Below are positions 1 to 8,828 of a stretch of 33,512 nt of DNA, in pieces; within the stretch, counting starts at the first letter, position 1, and each line of letters starts with the position of its first letter. Below the pieces are notes generated by a model, which was given only the letters and a program-made list of their open reading frames with translations, did no database searches and had not been told where the DNA came from. The position numbers and the translations under genes are program-made. The stretch spans positions 1-33,512 of the forward strand of contig JAQUJC010000036.1 of the NCBI GenBank assembly GCA_028681135.1, read 5' to 3'. Source of the stretch: Kiritimatiellia bacterium (GTDB lineage Bacteria; Verrucomicrobiota; Kiritimatiellia; CAIQIC01; Lenti-01).

Positions 1-2847
1 GACGAAAACTGGGACGGCATACAGAATCCGGGCGAAGCCGGTATCCCGAACGTGATCGTCAACTTGCTGGATGGTGCCAGCAATGCCATTGCCTATACGT
101 TCACCGACCTGAACGGCTTGTACCTGTTCACCGATCTGCCGCCGGGAGACTACACGGCGCAGGTGGACGCTATGACGCTTGCACCGGAACTCGCCGCCAA
201 TCCAACCTATGACCTGGATGGCAACTTGAATGATGAAACCACGGTGACGCTGGCCTCCGGCGATGAAGACCTGCGGCTCGACTTCGGCTATAACTGGTCG
301 CCTCCGGGGCCGTTGCTGGGCGCGATCGGTGACCGGGTCTGGATTGATGACGATGCCGACGGCGTCCAGGATCCAGGTGAACCGGGCATCTCCAATGTGA
401 CGGTCAATTTGCTGATCGATGCAGCAGGCAACGGCAGCTATACGACGGTCGTGGCGACGGCCGTTACCGATGCGGCCGGGCTTTACCACTTCCCGAACTT
501 GGACGCGAACTCCTATGTTGTTCAGATCGACACCAACACCCTGCCGGCCGGATTCGTGCAGACGGGCGATCCGGACCATTTTGGCACCGACGCCACGGCC
601 AACCTGGCGCAGGCGGGTGACCACCAGACCACGACACCGATCGTGCTGGCGCCGGGCGATGTCTTCGTGAATGCCGACTTCGGCTACCTGCCGCCGTCCT
701 CCAGCAACCTGGGCGACCTGATCTACTTCGACGCCAACGCGGACGGGGTGTTCAATCCTGACGATGGCGATTACGCCATTCCGGGGGTGACCGTGGCCCT
801 GAAGAATGACCTGGGGCAGATCATCGCCAGCACCGTCACCGATGGCGGCACGACCAATAATTATATCTTCACTGGGCTGCAACCTGGCACCTACACGGTC
901 TGGATCAACGACGCTGAAAACGTGCTCAACGGCCTCGTGCAGACGGGCGACCCCGACGGTGGCAACGACAACCTCAGCACCACCACGCTGGACGGCGTGA
1001 ACGACGATTTGGTCCAGGATCACGGCTATACGCCGGACGGCCATGATGAATTGCTGGGCCTCATCGGCGATACCATCTTCCTAGACCGCGATAACGACGG
1101 TTTGCCCGGACCGGGCGAGGGCATCGAAGGCGTGACGGTGCACTTGTTCGACGGCACGGGGACGAACCTGCTGGCGACCACCGTGACCGACCCGAACGGC
1201 AACTACTGGTTCGGCGGCCTGCCGGCCGGCGGCTACGTGGTGGACGTGGTCGAAACCTCCCTGCCGAACGGCGGCACCGGCCTGGTTAACACAGTTGATC
1301 CGGACACCATGGGTCCCGGCGACAGCGAATCGGCTGTTTCGCTCACCACCGGCGAAATCAACCTCGATCAGGACTTCGGGTACGTGGCCGACACGCCCAA
1401 CGCCATCGGCGGCACGCTCTGGCGCGACTGCAACGCGGACGGCACGCTGGACGTGGACGAAGACCCGCGCTTTGAAGGTGTGAAACTCGTGCTCCGCAAC
1501 GCACTGGGGAACATCGTCGGCACGGCGCGGTCTGATGCCGCCGGCGAGTATCTCTTCGACAACCTGCCCGACGGGACCTACTCGGTGGACGCCGTGGATG
1601 ACACCAATGTCATGCTGGGCTACTGGCACAGCCTGGGGCTCAATTCGGGCGACGACAACAACAGCCAGGAGGATCCCTACGACGTAGCACTGTCCGGCGG
1701 CGAGACCAATACCACCGCCGATTTCGGCTACTATCTGTCCATCGCCGAGTTGGGCGACTACGTCTGGTACGACATCAACGACAACGGCATCCAGGACGGC
1801 GGCGAGCCGGGGCTGGCCGGTGTGTGGGTCTCCCTGCGGATCACCTATCCCAATGGCGACGAGATTGCAATGGAAACCCTGACCGATGCCAACGGTCAGT
1901 ACATTTTCTCCAATCTGTTGCTGGACGAACGTTATGACGCCACCACGACTAACGATCCAGCCACGGATGGCCTGCCGCGCTTCGAGGTGATGGTGGTGAG
2001 CACCCAGGTGGTGCTGACGGCCGACGGCTACGAGCCGACGACCATCAACGCCGGGGACGGCTCCAACGATTCCCGCTTTCACGCCGGCACGTTCGCCGAG
2101 CTGCGCAAGTGCGGCCGCCCGGTCATCTACGACTTCGGCTACAAGGGTGGGCCCCTGCTGGCGGTGATCGGCAATGTGGACGCCTTCACGCGCGACGGCG
2201 AGACCGTCGTGCGCTGGGAAACCATTGAGTCCTTGGGCACGGCCGGCTTCTGGCTGGACCGCCTCGTCGGCGACGACTGGGTGCGGGTCAGTGAGGAGAT
2301 GCTGCCATATCCGCTCTTCGGTGTGGCCCCCATCATCTACGAAGAGGTGGACCCAGACGCTATGGCGGGTGGCACCTATCTATACCGCCTGGCCGAGATG
2401 GAGAACGACGGCGACATCCTCTATTACGGTCCGTATACCCTGACGGTGGATGGCCCCGGCCGCACCTACGAGGACTGGGCGGAAGCCCACTTCACCGCCG
2501 ATGAGCTGGCCGATCCGGTCATCAGTGGCGAAATAGCCGACCCAGATGGCGATGGTTTGACCAATTGGCAGGAGTTCCTGGCGGGAACCGATCCGCAGGA
2601 TGCCAACTCGGTGTTGCAGATCACGTCTGTCCGGCAGACGGTCGACGGGCTCGAATTGACATGGAAGGCGGTCGCGGGCCACTCCTATAAGATTGCACTG
2701 TCTGCCAACGCCGCCGGCCCCTATCTGCCGCTGGAAGAGACGATTGTGGCCACCGGCGATATCGGCGTTGTGGTCCTGCCGGTGGATGCCCGCGAACACC
2801 AATTATTCTTCAATGTTATATTAGTGTTAAACAATTCTGGCGATTAA
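1..2847 (+). CDS. SdrD B-like multidomain extracellular protein, 5' end outside window
   Basis: The reading frame is open from base 1 and its first visible codons already belong to an SdrD B-like repeat, so the true start lies upstream. I see six SdrD B-like (Cna-B-fold) domains beginning near nt 1, 319, 706, 1054, 1399 and 1744. Each opens with a calcium-loop pattern such as IGDRVWIDDDADGVQ and most close with DFGY. An FN3-like domain follows (about nt 2155-2455, with VVRWETIESLGTAGFW), then the calcium-loop motif DPDGDGLTNWQEFLAGTDP (about 2530-2600) and a short beta-rich C-terminus. Such rigid, calcium-stabilised repeats usually form surface stalks or adhesins; that role is inferred. I see no LPXTG or PEP-CTERM-like anchor at the C-terminus. 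The next gene, also secreted, carries a related FN3-like domain near its N-terminus, which suggests the two work at the same cell surface. Confidence 0.85.
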   Translation, partial: DENWDGIQNPGEAGIPNVIVNLLDGASNAIAYTFTDLNGLYLFTDLPPGDYTAQVDAMTLAPELAANPTYDLDGNLNDETTVTLASGDEDLRLDFGYNWSPPGPLLGAIGDRVWIDDDADGVQDPGEPGISNVTVNLLIDAAGNGSYTTVVATAVTDAAGLYHFPNLDANSYVVQIDTNTLPAGFVQTGDPDHFGTDATANLAQAGDHQTTTPIVLAPGDVFVNADFGYLPPSSSNLGDLIYFDANADGVFNPDDGDYAIPGVTVALKNDLGQIIASTVTDGGTTNNYIFTGLQPGTYTVWINDAENVLNGLVQTGDPDGGNDNLSTTTLDGVNDDLVQDHGYTPDGHDELLGLIGDTIFLDRDNDGLPGPGEGIEGVTVHLFDGTGTNLLATTVTDPNGNYWFGGLPAGGYVVDVVETSLPNGGTGLVNTVDPDTMGPGDSESAVSLTTGEINLDQDFGYVADTPNAIGGTLWRDCNADGTLDVDEDPRFEGVKLVLRNALGNIVGTARSDAAGEYLFDNLPDGTYSVDAVDDTNVMLGYWHSLGLNSGDDNNSQEDPYDVALSGGETNTTADFGYYLSIAELGDYVWYDINDNGIQDGGEPGLAGVWVSLRITYPNGDEIAMETLTDANGQYIFSNLLLDERYDATTTNDPATDGLPRFEVMVVSTQVVLTADGYEPTTINAGDGSNDSRFHAGTFAELRKCGRPVIYDFGYKGGPLLAVIGNVDAFTRDGETVVRWETIESLGTAGFWLDRLVGDDWVRVSEEMLPYPLFGVAPIIYEEVDPDAMAGGTYLYRLAEMENDGDILYYGPYTLTVDGPGRTYEDWAEAHFTADELADPVISGEIADPDGDGLTNWQEFLAGTDPQDANSVLQITSVRQTVDGLELTWKAVAGHSYKIALSANAAGPYLPLEETIVATGDIGVVVLPVDAREHQLFFNVILVLNNSGD

Positions 2848-2860
2848 TTCCCATCTGCCG

Positions 2861-2866
2861 TATACT
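2861..2866 (+). promoter_or_regulatory. Possible -10 box upstream of the C25 protease gene
   Basis: TATACT, one mismatch from the sigma70 -10 consensus, lies in the 62-base gap between the SdrD-like gene and the protease gene. No convincing -35 box is visible at 16-18 bases upstream. A small hairpin (GGAGG/CCTCC at 2878-2892) and a GGAGAGGA ribosome-binding region lie between it and the ATG at 2910. Weak evidence from position and sequence only. Confidence 0.25.
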
Positions 2867-2909
2867 CATAACTCATAGGAGGGACAGCCTCCCTTCTGGA
2901 GAGGACAGC

Positions 2910-5900
2910 ATGGAATCCACCGATTCAGCAATCCGGCTACCCACCGGGATACCTGTGGGCCGAGGCTGGCTGAGAGCTGGCCTGCTAGGCCTGGCATGGA
3001 TTGTGGCTTCTCCAGTTCTGGCGCAGACAGATGGGCACGGAGGGGGCGAGTTGCGAGTGCGGGAAGCGCCGAGCGGCGGCGTGAGCCTCGAGTGGACCCG
3101 GACCGCCGGACCGCCCTGGCTGCTGGGATGGCATGTGGAACGACGCGAATCAGCCGCAGGGGGAGCTATTCGCCTGACCCACGAGCGGGTCGAGGCGGGG
3201 CTGTTCGATTCGCCAGCCACGATTTATCAGTTCCATGATGCCGCGGCTACGGCACGGGCGGGGGACCTGATTTCCTATCGTCTGGTGGGGGTCGATCCCG
3301 ACCTACAGGAAGCGCCCAGCGCGTGGGCTGATCTGACCGTCGAGGCGGTGGGGGCATCCCCTGCCGAAGCGGCCGCCAAGGCGCTCATCCCCCGTTCGGT
3401 GCCAGTCCGGCGCGATGGGGGGCCTTCCACCGTGGGGTCGCGAATCCGTATCGAGGTAGACCGCGACGGGCTGTACAGGTTGTCAGCAGCTCAGATTGCG
3501 GCGGCGCTGGAAGACTGGGACGAGCCGCAGGTGGCGCAGGCGATTGACCTAACCCATTTCTCGCTTTCCTGCGGCGGCGAACCGGTGGCATGGGAGGCCG
3601 AGTCCGGTGGCGCAGCTCTGCGGTTTGTCGCCCAGGCCTATCGCGATACCTATACCGACCGGAATGTCTATTGGTTGGAGCCGGGGGCAGGCCAGGCCAT
3701 CGCGGTGGAAGACCGCCGCGTGGCCGGCCCCGTTGCCGATGCGTGGTTTTGGGACACCCTTCGGTTGGAGCAAAACCAGTTTTATGTTCCCTATGTCCCC
3801 GGCGAAGCGACGAATGATTATTGGGTCTGGACGGGGCGTAACCTGACCGCACCCGCGCTTTCTTGGTCCTGGACGACGAATGTGGCGTTGCTCGATCCGG
3901 AACCGGGCATTAAAACCAGTTGGGTCACAGCCTGGCTGGTCAGTGCATGGAACGGTGCGCCGGTGTTGGACAATCACACACGGTTGATTGTCTCGGGACA
4001 GGTGCTCGCTGATCAGCGCTGGGACGGAGATCAACGCGTGCAACAGATGGGCATGGCCACCAATCGGACGGGGGCCGCGCTGGACGTCACGATCGAATCC
4101 TGGCGCGAGCCGTGCATTACCACCACGAGTGTCCTGATCGATGCCCTGGAAATTCGCTATGCCCGGCAAATGCGGGCCCGTGACGATGTCCTGCTGTTCA
4201 GCCCGGACCCCGGTGCTGCACAACTGACGGTGCGCGGGTTTACCACTGCGAATATCCAGGTCTACGATGTGAGCGATCCGGTGCGGCCGGTGCGGCTCGC
4301 GGCGACCGTAGATGCGGCCGGGTCGGCGGAATGGCGCGTCTCCTGGGCGGTGAATCCGACAATGGAGTCACGCTTTTTAGCCGTGGCGCAAGCCCAGGCG
4401 CCGGCGCGCATTGACGGCATTGTTCCCGGCGGATGGGGGGGGGCGCAGGCCGGCGCGCCGCATGTCGTCATTACCTCGCGGGCGCTGACCCCTGCCGCGG
4501 CTGCGCTGGTGGCACACCGTCAGCAGCAGGGGGTGGACTCCATCCTGGTGCCGGTCGAAGAGCTGTATGATGACTTTGCGTTTGGCCGCCGCGACCCTCG
4601 TGCCATTCCGCGCTTTTTGGCCCAGGCCCAAACGAGTTGGACCACACCGCCTCAGTATGTGTGTTTGGCGGGAGATGGGCATCTGGACTACCTTGACCAT
4701 TTTGAGCAGGCGGCGACTCGTCCCAACCACATCCTGCCCATGCAGGACCGCATTCCCTACGATGCGGGGGAGAATGGGACGAGGGTCACGCTGGGCCTCG
4801 ACAATCCCCTGGCCGATCTGGATGGAGATGGTGTGCCGGACGTACCCATTGGGCGGTTGCCGGCGCAGACGGCTGCGGCACTCACGCGTATGATCAACCG
4901 GATCGTGACTCATGAAGCCCTGGACACCTGGAAAAATAAGGTGCTGTTGATCTCCGACAAGGATGTCAACAATGCGTTCGAAGCGGCCGCCGGACGGTTG
5001 GCCACCCACGTGCCGGCGGATATGTCCATTGCCCGCTTGGGGCATACGCTCGCAACCCCGGCGGCCACCATGCGTGCGCGCTTTATCCAGGAAATGAATG
5101 CCGGCCCGCTGTTGGCCGTTTACTATGGTCACGCTAATAATGTCGGCATCAGCTCGCCATATTTCTTCGAGCACAGCCATGTCCGCACCTATATGCCCGC
5201 GCTGACCAACCGGTCCCGGGCCCCGCTGCTGCTAGCGGGTACGTGCATGCTCAACGATTTTGCATCACCCCATCCCGACAACCGCTGTTTGGGTAAAGGA
5301 TTTCTCGATACCGCTCCGGGGGGGGCTATTGCCGTCTGGGCCTCAGCCGCGGAAGTGTCGCTGGCCATGGCTGAGGGCACCACGACGACCATTCTGGATA
5401 CATTATTCTTCTCCAATAACGAACGCCTGGGCGACTTGATTTGGCCGGCGCTCGAGTTGCAGGCCGACGGTGCCTCGCCCTGGACGGTGCGCTCCAGCAT
5501 CCTGCTGGGCGATCCGGGCACGCGCATGCGCACTCATTCATTCGACAGTTCCGGGCCGCTGGAGCGCACACCGTTTGGCGGTACCCAGTGGGCGGTGCCC
5601 GGGACGGTGGAAATGGAGCACTTTGATGTCGGCGGCAACGCAGTGGCCTATCAAGACACCACCCCCGCCAACGAGGGGGCCCAGTATCGTCTGGCCGATG
5701 GAGTGGATATTTCCCGCGATGCCAGGGCCGGCAATCAGCACGTGGTGGGCTGGACCGCGCCGGGCGAATGGCTGGAGTACACCGTCGCAGTCGCCACAGG
5801 CGGCACCTATACCCTGGAAACGCGCGTGGCGGCGGTGGGGGAGGGCGGCCGCTTTCGTCTGTTGGTCAACGGCCAGGACCAGACGGGCACCCTGGAGGTT

Positions 5901-8225
5901 CCCCCGACAGGGGCGTGGAACACCTATCAAACGGTGACAAAAAATGGTGTGGAACTGACCGCTGGCCTCCAGACGGTGCGGGTAGCGATGGTGTCGGCTG
6001 GAGCCAGCGGCTTTGTGGGAGCTTTTGATTGGTTCCGGCTGACGGCGGCACCTGCTGCTCCTGCACGCGGGCCCTATGGCGGCACCCCCTGGGATGTGCC
6101 GGGCCGGGTTGAAATGGAAAACTTTGACACCGGGGGCGCGGGTGTCGCCTACCAGGACACCACCCCCGGCAATATCGGTGGGCAATACCGAGTGGCCGAC
6201 GGGGTGGATATTTTACGTGACCCCGCCGTCGGCAATCAGCACGTGGTGGGCTGGACACCGCCCGGCGAATGGTTGGAGTACACCATTAACGTCACTACCG
6301 CCGGCCTGTATACCGTCGAAACACGAATCGCGGCATTGGGCGCGGGCGGCCGTTTCCGTATATGGGTTGATGCCGAGGATCGCACCGGTAACCTGACCGT
6401 ACCGGATACCGGGTCGTGGAGTGCGTTCCGAAATGTGGCGATGTGTGGCGTGCACCTCACAACCGGCATCCACACCGTGCGCGTCGACATGGTGAGCGCC
6501 GGGTCCAGCGGCAATGTGGGGGCGTTCGATTGGTTCCAACTGTCCCGGCCTGCGCCTGCGCCTGCGCGCGAGCCCTATGGCGGCAGTCCCTGGGTCTTGC
6601 CGGGCACCGTGGAAATGGAACACTTTGATGCGGCCGCTCCCGGCGTGGCCTACCAGGATGCAACCCCGCTTAACGAAGGCGGCCAGTACCGCCTGGACGA
6701 CGCCGTGGATATTGCCCGCGACCCGGCTGCCGGTAACCAGCATGTCGTGGGCTGGACCGCGGCGGGTGAATGGTTGGAGTATACCGTTGAGGTTGCGGCG
6801 ACTGGGTCGTACACGCTGGAAACGCGGGTCGCAGCCGTGGGAGCAGGCGGGCAGTTCCAAATCCTGGTCAACGGCGAGGACAAGACCGGACTGCTGAACG
6901 TGCCGAACACCGGGGCGTGGAACGTGTACCAGGTGGTGCAACAAACAGGCGTGAGTCTCGTCTCGGGCATCCATACGGTCCGGGTGACAATGGTGTCCAC
7001 CGGCCCCAGCGGCAATACGGGGGCCTTCGATTGGCTGCGGGTCACCGCCGACCCCTCTGCGCCTGCGCGCGAGCCCTATGGCGGGACGCCTTGGGTCTTG
7101 CCGGGCACCGTGGAAATGGAACACTTTGATGCGGCCGCTCCCGGCGTGGCCTACCAGGATGCAACCCCGCTTAACAAAGGCGGCCAGTATCGGCTGGCCG
7201 ACGCCGTGGATATCACCCGCGACCCGGCCGCCGGTAACCAGCATGTCGTGGGCTGGACCGCGGCTGGCGAATGGATGGAGTATACCGTTGAGGTTGCGGC
7301 GACTGGGTCGTACACGCTGGAAGCGCGGGTCGCAGCCGTGGGGGCAGGCGGGCAGTTCCGAATCCTGGTCAACGGCGAGGACAAGACCGGGCTACTGAAC
7401 GTGCCCAACACCGGGGCGTGGAACGTGTACCAGGTGGTGCAACAAACAGGCGTGAGTCTCGTCTCGGGCATCCATACGGTCCGGGTGACAATGGTGTCCA
7501 CCGGCCCCAGCGGCAATACGGGGGCCTTCGATTGGCTGCGGGTCACCGCCGACCCCTCTGCGCCTGCGCGCGAGCCCTATGGCGGGACGCCTTGGGTCTT
7601 GCCGGGCACCGTGGAAATGGAACACTTTGATGCGGCCGCTCCCGGCGTGGCCTACCAGGATGCAACCCCGCTTAACAAAGGCGGCCAGTATCGGCTGGCC
7701 GACGCCGTGGATATCACCCGCGACCCGGCCGCCGGTAACCAGCATGTCGTGGGCTGGACCGCGGCTGGCGAATGGATGGAGTATACCGTTGAGGTTGCGG
7801 CGACTGGGTCGTACACGCTGGAAGCGCGGGTCGCAGCCGTGGGGGCAGGCGGGCAGTTCCGAATCCTGGTCAACGGCGAGGACAAGACCGGGCTACTGAA
7901 CGTGCCCAACACCGGGGCGTGGAACGTGTACCAGGTGGTGCAACAAACAGGCGTGAGTCTCGTGTCGGGCATCCATACGGTCCGGGTGACAATGGTGTCC
8001 ACCGGCCCCAGCGGCCATGTGGGAGCCTTTGACTGGTTCCGTGCGTCTGCCCGTCGCGCCGTGCGCGCTGCAGCAGCACACACCGTGCATGAGCCTATCC
8101 CAGATATCATCGATATCCGGGTCAACGATGAATCGCATCAGCCGGATGCCGGCTGGCTGGCGGTGGATGACGATCCCGCGACGGCCTGGCAGGGGACGGC
8201 CTCGGGGGGGGGGGGTACCTGGTGA
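2910..8225 (+). CDS. Gingipain-like peptidase C25 with five CBM6-like repeats, frameshifted near C-terminus
   Basis: A secreted 1771-residue cysteine protease. The start is an ATG preceded by a GGAGAGGA region and gives a signal peptide ending near VLAQ (about residue 39). An FN3-like domain follows (about 45-150), then a region resembling the C25 propeptide/N-terminal domain (DRDGLYRLSAAQIAAAL, about 185) and a peptidase C25 (gingipain-type) catalytic domain (about 515-860). The catalytic pair appears to be His741 in YYGHANN and Cys779 in LLLAGTCMLN. Residues 888 to about 1722 are five 167-residue CBM6-like beta-sandwich repeats, each containing QHVVGWT, GEWLEYT (or GEWMEYT) and GAFDW. A final F5/8C (discoidin)-like domain starts near DDDPATAWQG but is cut short at TGA 8223-8225, just after a run of 12 G. 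Its remainder lies in another frame to 8446; with one more or two fewer G the product would be about 1845 residues. Protease assignment is strong; carbohydrate binding is inferred from the fold family. Confidence 0.87.
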   Translation: MESTDSAIRLPTGIPVGRGWLRAGLLGLAWIVASPVLAQTDGHGGGELRVREAPSGGVSLEWTRTAGPPWLLGWHVERRESAAGGAIRLTHERVEAGLFDSPATIYQFHDAAATARAGDLISYRLVGVDPDLQEAPSAWADLTVEAVGASPAEAAAKALIPRSVPVRRDGGPSTVGSRIRIEVDRDGLYRLSAAQIAAALEDWDEPQVAQAIDLTHFSLSCGGEPVAWEAESGGAALRFVAQAYRDTYTDRNVYWLEPGAGQAIAVEDRRVAGPVADAWFWDTLRLEQNQFYVPYVPGEATNDYWVWTGRNLTAPALSWSWTTNVALLDPEPGIKTSWVTAWLVSAWNGAPVLDNHTRLIVSGQVLADQRWDGDQRVQQMGMATNRTGAALDVTIESWREPCITTTSVLIDALEIRYARQMRARDDVLLFSPDPGAAQLTVRGFTTANIQVYDVSDPVRPVRLAATVDAAGSAEWRVSWAVNPTMESRFLAVAQAQAPARIDGIVPGGWGGAQAGAPHVVITSRALTPAAAALVAHRQQQGVDSILVPVEELYDDFAFGRRDPRAIPRFLAQAQTSWTTPPQYVCLAGDGHLDYLDHFEQAATRPNHILPMQDRIPYDAGENGTRVTLGLDNPLADLDGDGVPDVPIGRLPAQTAAALTRMINRIVTHEALDTWKNKVLLISDKDVNNAFEAAAGRLATHVPADMSIARLGHTLATPAATMRARFIQEMNAGPLLAVYYGHANNVGISSPYFFEHSHVRTYMPALTNRSRAPLLLAGTCMLNDFASPHPDNRCLGKGFLDTAPGGAIAVWASAAEVSLAMAEGTTTTILDTLFFSNNERLGDLIWPALELQADGASPWTVRSSILLGDPGTRMRTHSFDSSGPLERTPFGGTQWAVPGTVEMEHFDVGGNAVAYQDTTPANEGAQYRLADGVDISRDARAGNQHVVGWTAPGEWLEYTVAVATGGTYTLETRVAAVGEGGRFRLLVNGQDQTGTLEVPPTGAWNTYQTVTKNGVELTAGLQTVRVAMVSAGASGFVGAFDWFRLTAAPAAPARGPYGGTPWDVPGRVEMENFDTGGAGVAYQDTTPGNIGGQYRVADGVDILRDPAVGNQHVVGWTPPGEWLEYTINVTTAGLYTVETRIAALGAGGRFRIWVDAEDRTGNLTVPDTGSWSAFRNVAMCGVHLTTGIHTVRVDMVSAGSSGNVGAFDWFQLSRPAPAPAREPYGGSPWVLPGTVEMEHFDAAAPGVAYQDATPLNEGGQYRLDDAVDIARDPAAGNQHVVGWTAAGEWLEYTVEVAATGSYTLETRVAAVGAGGQFQILVNGEDKTGLLNVPNTGAWNVYQVVQQTGVSLVSGIHTVRVTMVSTGPSGNTGAFDWLRVTADPSAPAREPYGGTPWVLPGTVEMEHFDAAAPGVAYQDATPLNKGGQYRLADAVDITRDPAAGNQHVVGWTAAGEWMEYTVEVAATGSYTLEARVAAVGAGGQFRILVNGEDKTGLLNVPNTGAWNVYQVVQQTGVSLVSGIHTVRVTMVSTGPSGNTGAFDWLRVTADPSAPAREPYGGTPWVLPGTVEMEHFDAAAPGVAYQDATPLNKGGQYRLADAVDITRDPAAGNQHVVGWTAAGEWMEYTVEVAATGSYTLEARVAAVGAGGQFRILVNGEDKTGLLNVPNTGAWNVYQVVQQTGVSLVSGIHTVRVTMVSTGPSGHVGAFDWFRASARRAVRAAAAHTVHEPIPDIIDIRVNDESHQPDAGWLAVDDDPATAWQGTASGGGGTW
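5571..8075 (+). repeat. Five tandem 501-bp coding repeats (CBM6-like units)
   Basis: Units begin at 5571, 6072, 6573, 7074 and 7575, at the PFGG/PYGG codons, with an exact period of 501 bp (167 codons). Units 1 and 2 are diverged. Units 3 to 5 are nearly identical: by eye 6906-7462 equals 7407-7963 without a mismatch, bounded by single differences at 6905/7406 and 7463/7964. This indicates recent tandem duplication or gene conversion. The last unit ends with a different junction (GHVGAFDWFR), so its 3' edge is older. Such repeats can collapse or expand in short-read assembly, so the copy number is provisional. Confidence 0.92.
8204..8215 (+). repeat. Poly-G tract, 12 G, at a frameshift point
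   Basis: Twelve consecutive G between the codons of DDDPATAWQGTAS and a downstream segment that is in frame only if the run has 13 or 10 G. As written, translation stops three codons after the run. This is the expected form of either a slipped-strand contingency locus or a homopolymer sequencing error. Confidence 0.9.
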
Positions 8226-8446
8226 TGGTCTTTGCTGAGGGGTGGAACCTGGCGGGCTTGCAGTTGGATTGGGCGTCACCGCCGCCGGCTGACCTCCGGC
8301 TTTTCTCCAGCCTCGACGCGCAGCAGTGGACCGAGTTCAGCATTCCGCTGGCTGGGAATGTGGTTGAATTGCAGTATCTTTGGCTTATCCTGCCGGTTGC
8401 GGATGGCACGGAATTGCCGGGGCTGACGCAAATCACGGTTTGGTAG
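8216..8446 (+). other. Displaced C-terminal segment of the C25 protease (out of frame)
   Basis: Read in the frame starting TAC CTG GTG ATG, this segment gives YLVMVFAEGWNLAGLQLDW, followed by a beta-rich stretch ending in LPGLTQITVW and a TAG stop at 8444-8446. It fits as the second half of the F5/8C-like domain begun before the poly-G run: the alternation of aromatic and hydrophobic strands continues, and the GG-YL junction is natural for the fold. An internal GTG/ATG could in theory start a 74-residue protein, but there is no ribosome-binding site and no signal peptide. I read it as the real C-terminus of the upstream gene in the alternative tract length. Confidence 0.75.
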
Positions 8447-8486
8447 AGCCCGCTTGGGGTTCCTCTTGCTGAGAAAGAAGATGATT

Positions 8487-8828
8487 ATGGACGTGGAATT
8501 ATCAAAGAGCGCCATCCCAGCATCCGGCGCCGCGGCAGAGCGCTTTGGCCAAGGCGCAGGCGTTGTGCTGCGGCATGTGGCGGGCGAGCACATGCTGGTG
8601 CCCACCGTTTCCCGCGAAGTCGATCTGGATAGCCTCTTTTTGTTGAATGCCACGGGGGTGTTTATTTGGGAGCAGTTGGATGGGCAGCGAACAGTAGAAG
8701 AGCTAAGCCAGAGTCTGGCCGTAGAGTGTGGAGTGGACAAGGTGGTCGCCACCGCCGATGTGACACGTTTCCTGGCGAGTCTGCTGGAGCGGCATCTGGC
8801 AGAACGGACCCCGGTGGATGAGTGCTGA
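8487..8828 (+). CDS. PqqD-like peptide chaperone (RiPP recognition element protein)
   Basis: A 113-residue protein with the PqqD-type winged-helix fold pattern: LDSLFLLNATGVFIWEQLDG, then RTVEELSQSLAVECGV and a C-terminal helix ending LLERHLAE. PqqD proteins bind the leader of a ribosomally made peptide and present it to a radical SAM enzyme. I chose the ATG at 8487 because GAAAGAAG lies at a good distance upstream; the ATG at 8481 touches that purine stretch and is less likely. The 3' end overlaps the radical SAM gene by 11 bases, so the two are probably translationally coupled. It starts only 40 bases after the displaced end of the protease gene, so read-through from that gene is possible. 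Confidence 0.85.
   Translation: MDVELSKSAIPASGAAAERFGQGAGVVLRHVAGEHMLVPTVSREVDLDSLFLLNATGVFIWEQLDGQRTVEELSQSLAVECGVDKVVATADVTRFLASLLERHLAERTPVDEC

Noticed and set aside
1081..2082. Long open frame of 333 codons on the minus strand
   Set aside because: It is antisense to well-supported SdrD B-like domains, has low-complexity Val/Gly/His composition, and shows no known domain or ribosome-binding site.
6213..7244. Minus-strand open frame of 343 codons inside the CBM6-like repeats
   Set aside because: It repeats with the 501-bp period of the plus-strand coding repeats and is a by-product of their codon use.
5571..8075. Regularly spaced repeats, considered as a CRISPR-like array
   Set aside because: The 501-bp units are coding, in frame and encode a CBM6-like fold; there are no short repeats with unique spacers.
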